A stretch of 6,527 nucleotides of DNA from Betaproteobacteria bacterium (GTDB taxonomy: Bacteria; Pseudomonadota; Gammaproteobacteria; Burkholderiales; SG8-39): contig VGIE01000137.1 of assembly GCA_016867955.1 (NCBI GenBank), forward strand, positions 1-6,527, written 5' to 3'. Shown here piece by piece: positions 5,872 through 6,527 of the stretch. Within the stretch, counting starts at the first letter, position 1. The number at the start of each line of letters is the position of its first letter. A program made the translations under genes and the position numbers. The notes beneath the pieces were generated by a model, which made no database searches, was not told where the DNA came from, and worked only from the letters and a program-made list of their open reading frames with translations.

Positions 5872-6527
5872 GGCCAGAGAGAGGAAAAACGACCTTCCGC
5901 TGATGTCGACCGAGGAAGGCATCGTGCTCTTTCACCCGCATGTGCCGAGGAAGGCGAAGGAGTATGTCTGCGACACGCTGGACGGCCACTGGATCGGACA
6001 GGGCCCGAAGGTCGATCTGTTCGAGGAGCGATTCCGGACGCAGTTTGCACAGCCTGGCCCGTGCGTGTCAACCGGGTCGGGAACCGACGCGCTCCATCTT
6101 GCCTATCTGCTCGCCGGCATCAAGCCGGGTGACGAAGTCCTCGTTCCACTGTTCACCTGTACCGCCACCAGCATGCCGCTGCTCTACATTGGTGCCAAGC
6201 CGAAATTCGTCGATGTTGCTCCGGACACGCTCAATATCTCCACGCAGGACCTCCGGCGCAGGATTTCGGAGCGCACACGCGCCATCGCCTGCGTGCATTA
6301 CGGTGGTCTCCCCTACGACATGGATGAGATTCGCAGCATCGCCGGGGAGTACGGGATTCCGGTGATCGAGGATGCCGCGTATGCACTCGGCGCAACTTAT
6401 GCCGGCAGGCCGGTCGGCGCCCTGTCGGAGTTCACCATATACAGCTTCCAGGCCATCAAGCATCTGAAGACGGGCGACGGTGGCATGCTGACCTTCCTTC
6501 AGCAGGACCTCGCACCGTTGGCACGCA
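5870..6527 (+). CDS. DegT/DnrJ/EryC1/StrS-family sugar aminotransferase (3' end beyond the window)
   Basis: 219 codons are present with no stop, about 55-60% of a usual 370-400-residue family member. It is a PLP-dependent fold-type I enzyme that aminates a keto-sugar nucleotide, commonly with glutamate as donor. Motifs: WIGQGPKVDLFEERF at 41-55 (typical W-x-x-x-G-x-x-V-x-x-FE start); STGSGTDALHLA at 67-78, whose small residues hold the PLP phosphate; PLFTCTATSM at 93-102; EDAAYALGA at 167-175, with D168 pairing to the pyridine nitrogen; and YSFQAIKHLKTGDGG at 191-205, with K197 as the PLP Schiff-base lysine. The common His of the SFH motif is Gln (SFQ), as I recall for a subgroup with the SFQAIKH signature. 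The exact sugar and carbon (C3 or C4) cannot be read. ATG 5870 is supported by GGAAGG at 5857-5862. It is divergent from and touching the GNAT gene, whose product could acylate the amine made here. Confidence 0.93.
   Translation, partial: MARERKNDLPLMSTEEGIVLFHPHVPRKAKEYVCDTLDGHWIGQGPKVDLFEERFRTQFAQPGPCVSTGSGTDALHLAYLLAGIKPGDEVLVPLFTCTATSMPLLYIGAKPKFVDVAPDTLNISTQDLRRRISERTRAIACVHYGGLPYDMDEIRSIAGEYGIPVIEDAAYALGATYAGRPVGALSEFTIYSFQAIKHLKTGDGGMLTFLQQDLAPLAR

Noticed and set aside
5940..6463. Frames on both strands inside the aminotransferase
   Set aside because: The + frame from 5870 carries all the family motifs; the others are shadows.

Overview
The window is GC-rich proteobacterial chromosomal DNA. 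The strong third-position G/C bias, the long open shadow frames it produces, and the mix of gene families suggest a beta- or gammaproteobacterium; this is inference, because no rRNA or phylogenetic marker is present. I see no tRNA, CRISPR array, insertion sequence or replication origin.

Layout, left to right: (1) a GSCFA-domain protein on + (23-742, its 5' end possibly cut by the window edge); (2) a 143-bp convergent gap with two adjacent perfect hairpins (834-871); (3) a probable two-gene minus-strand unit, an acyl-CoA synthetase (3355 to 1724) followed by a short-chain dehydrogenase/reductase (1644 to 886); (4) upstream of it on the same strand, a small broken gene (about 3753 to 3443) whose C-terminal reading frame looks like the last TPR of an MshN-type protein; (5) on +, a zinc-ribbon Nudix hydrolase (3944-4507) followed 4 bp later by a putative glycosyltransferase-like protein with a DFD motif (4512-5450); (6) on -, a GNAT acetyltransferase (5871 to 5410) that overlaps the previous gene tail to tail; (7) on +, the first 219 codons of a DegT/DnrJ/EryC1/StrS sugar aminotransferase (5870 to the window end). 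The aminotransferase runs off the window without a stop.

Working together: the right third looks like the edge of a surface-polysaccharide locus. The aminotransferase would put an amino group on a nucleotide sugar, the GNAT enzyme could acylate that amine, and the 4512-5450 protein could be a transferase acting on the glycan. The GSCFA protein at the left belongs to a family often found near polysaccharide genes. Between them lies a fatty- or aromatic-acid activation and redox pair with visibly higher GC, a gene remnant and a housekeeping-type Nudix enzyme. The points most worth a second look are the unassigned glycosyltransferase-like protein, the CATG that appears to serve as start codon for two divergent genes, and the decayed TPR gene.
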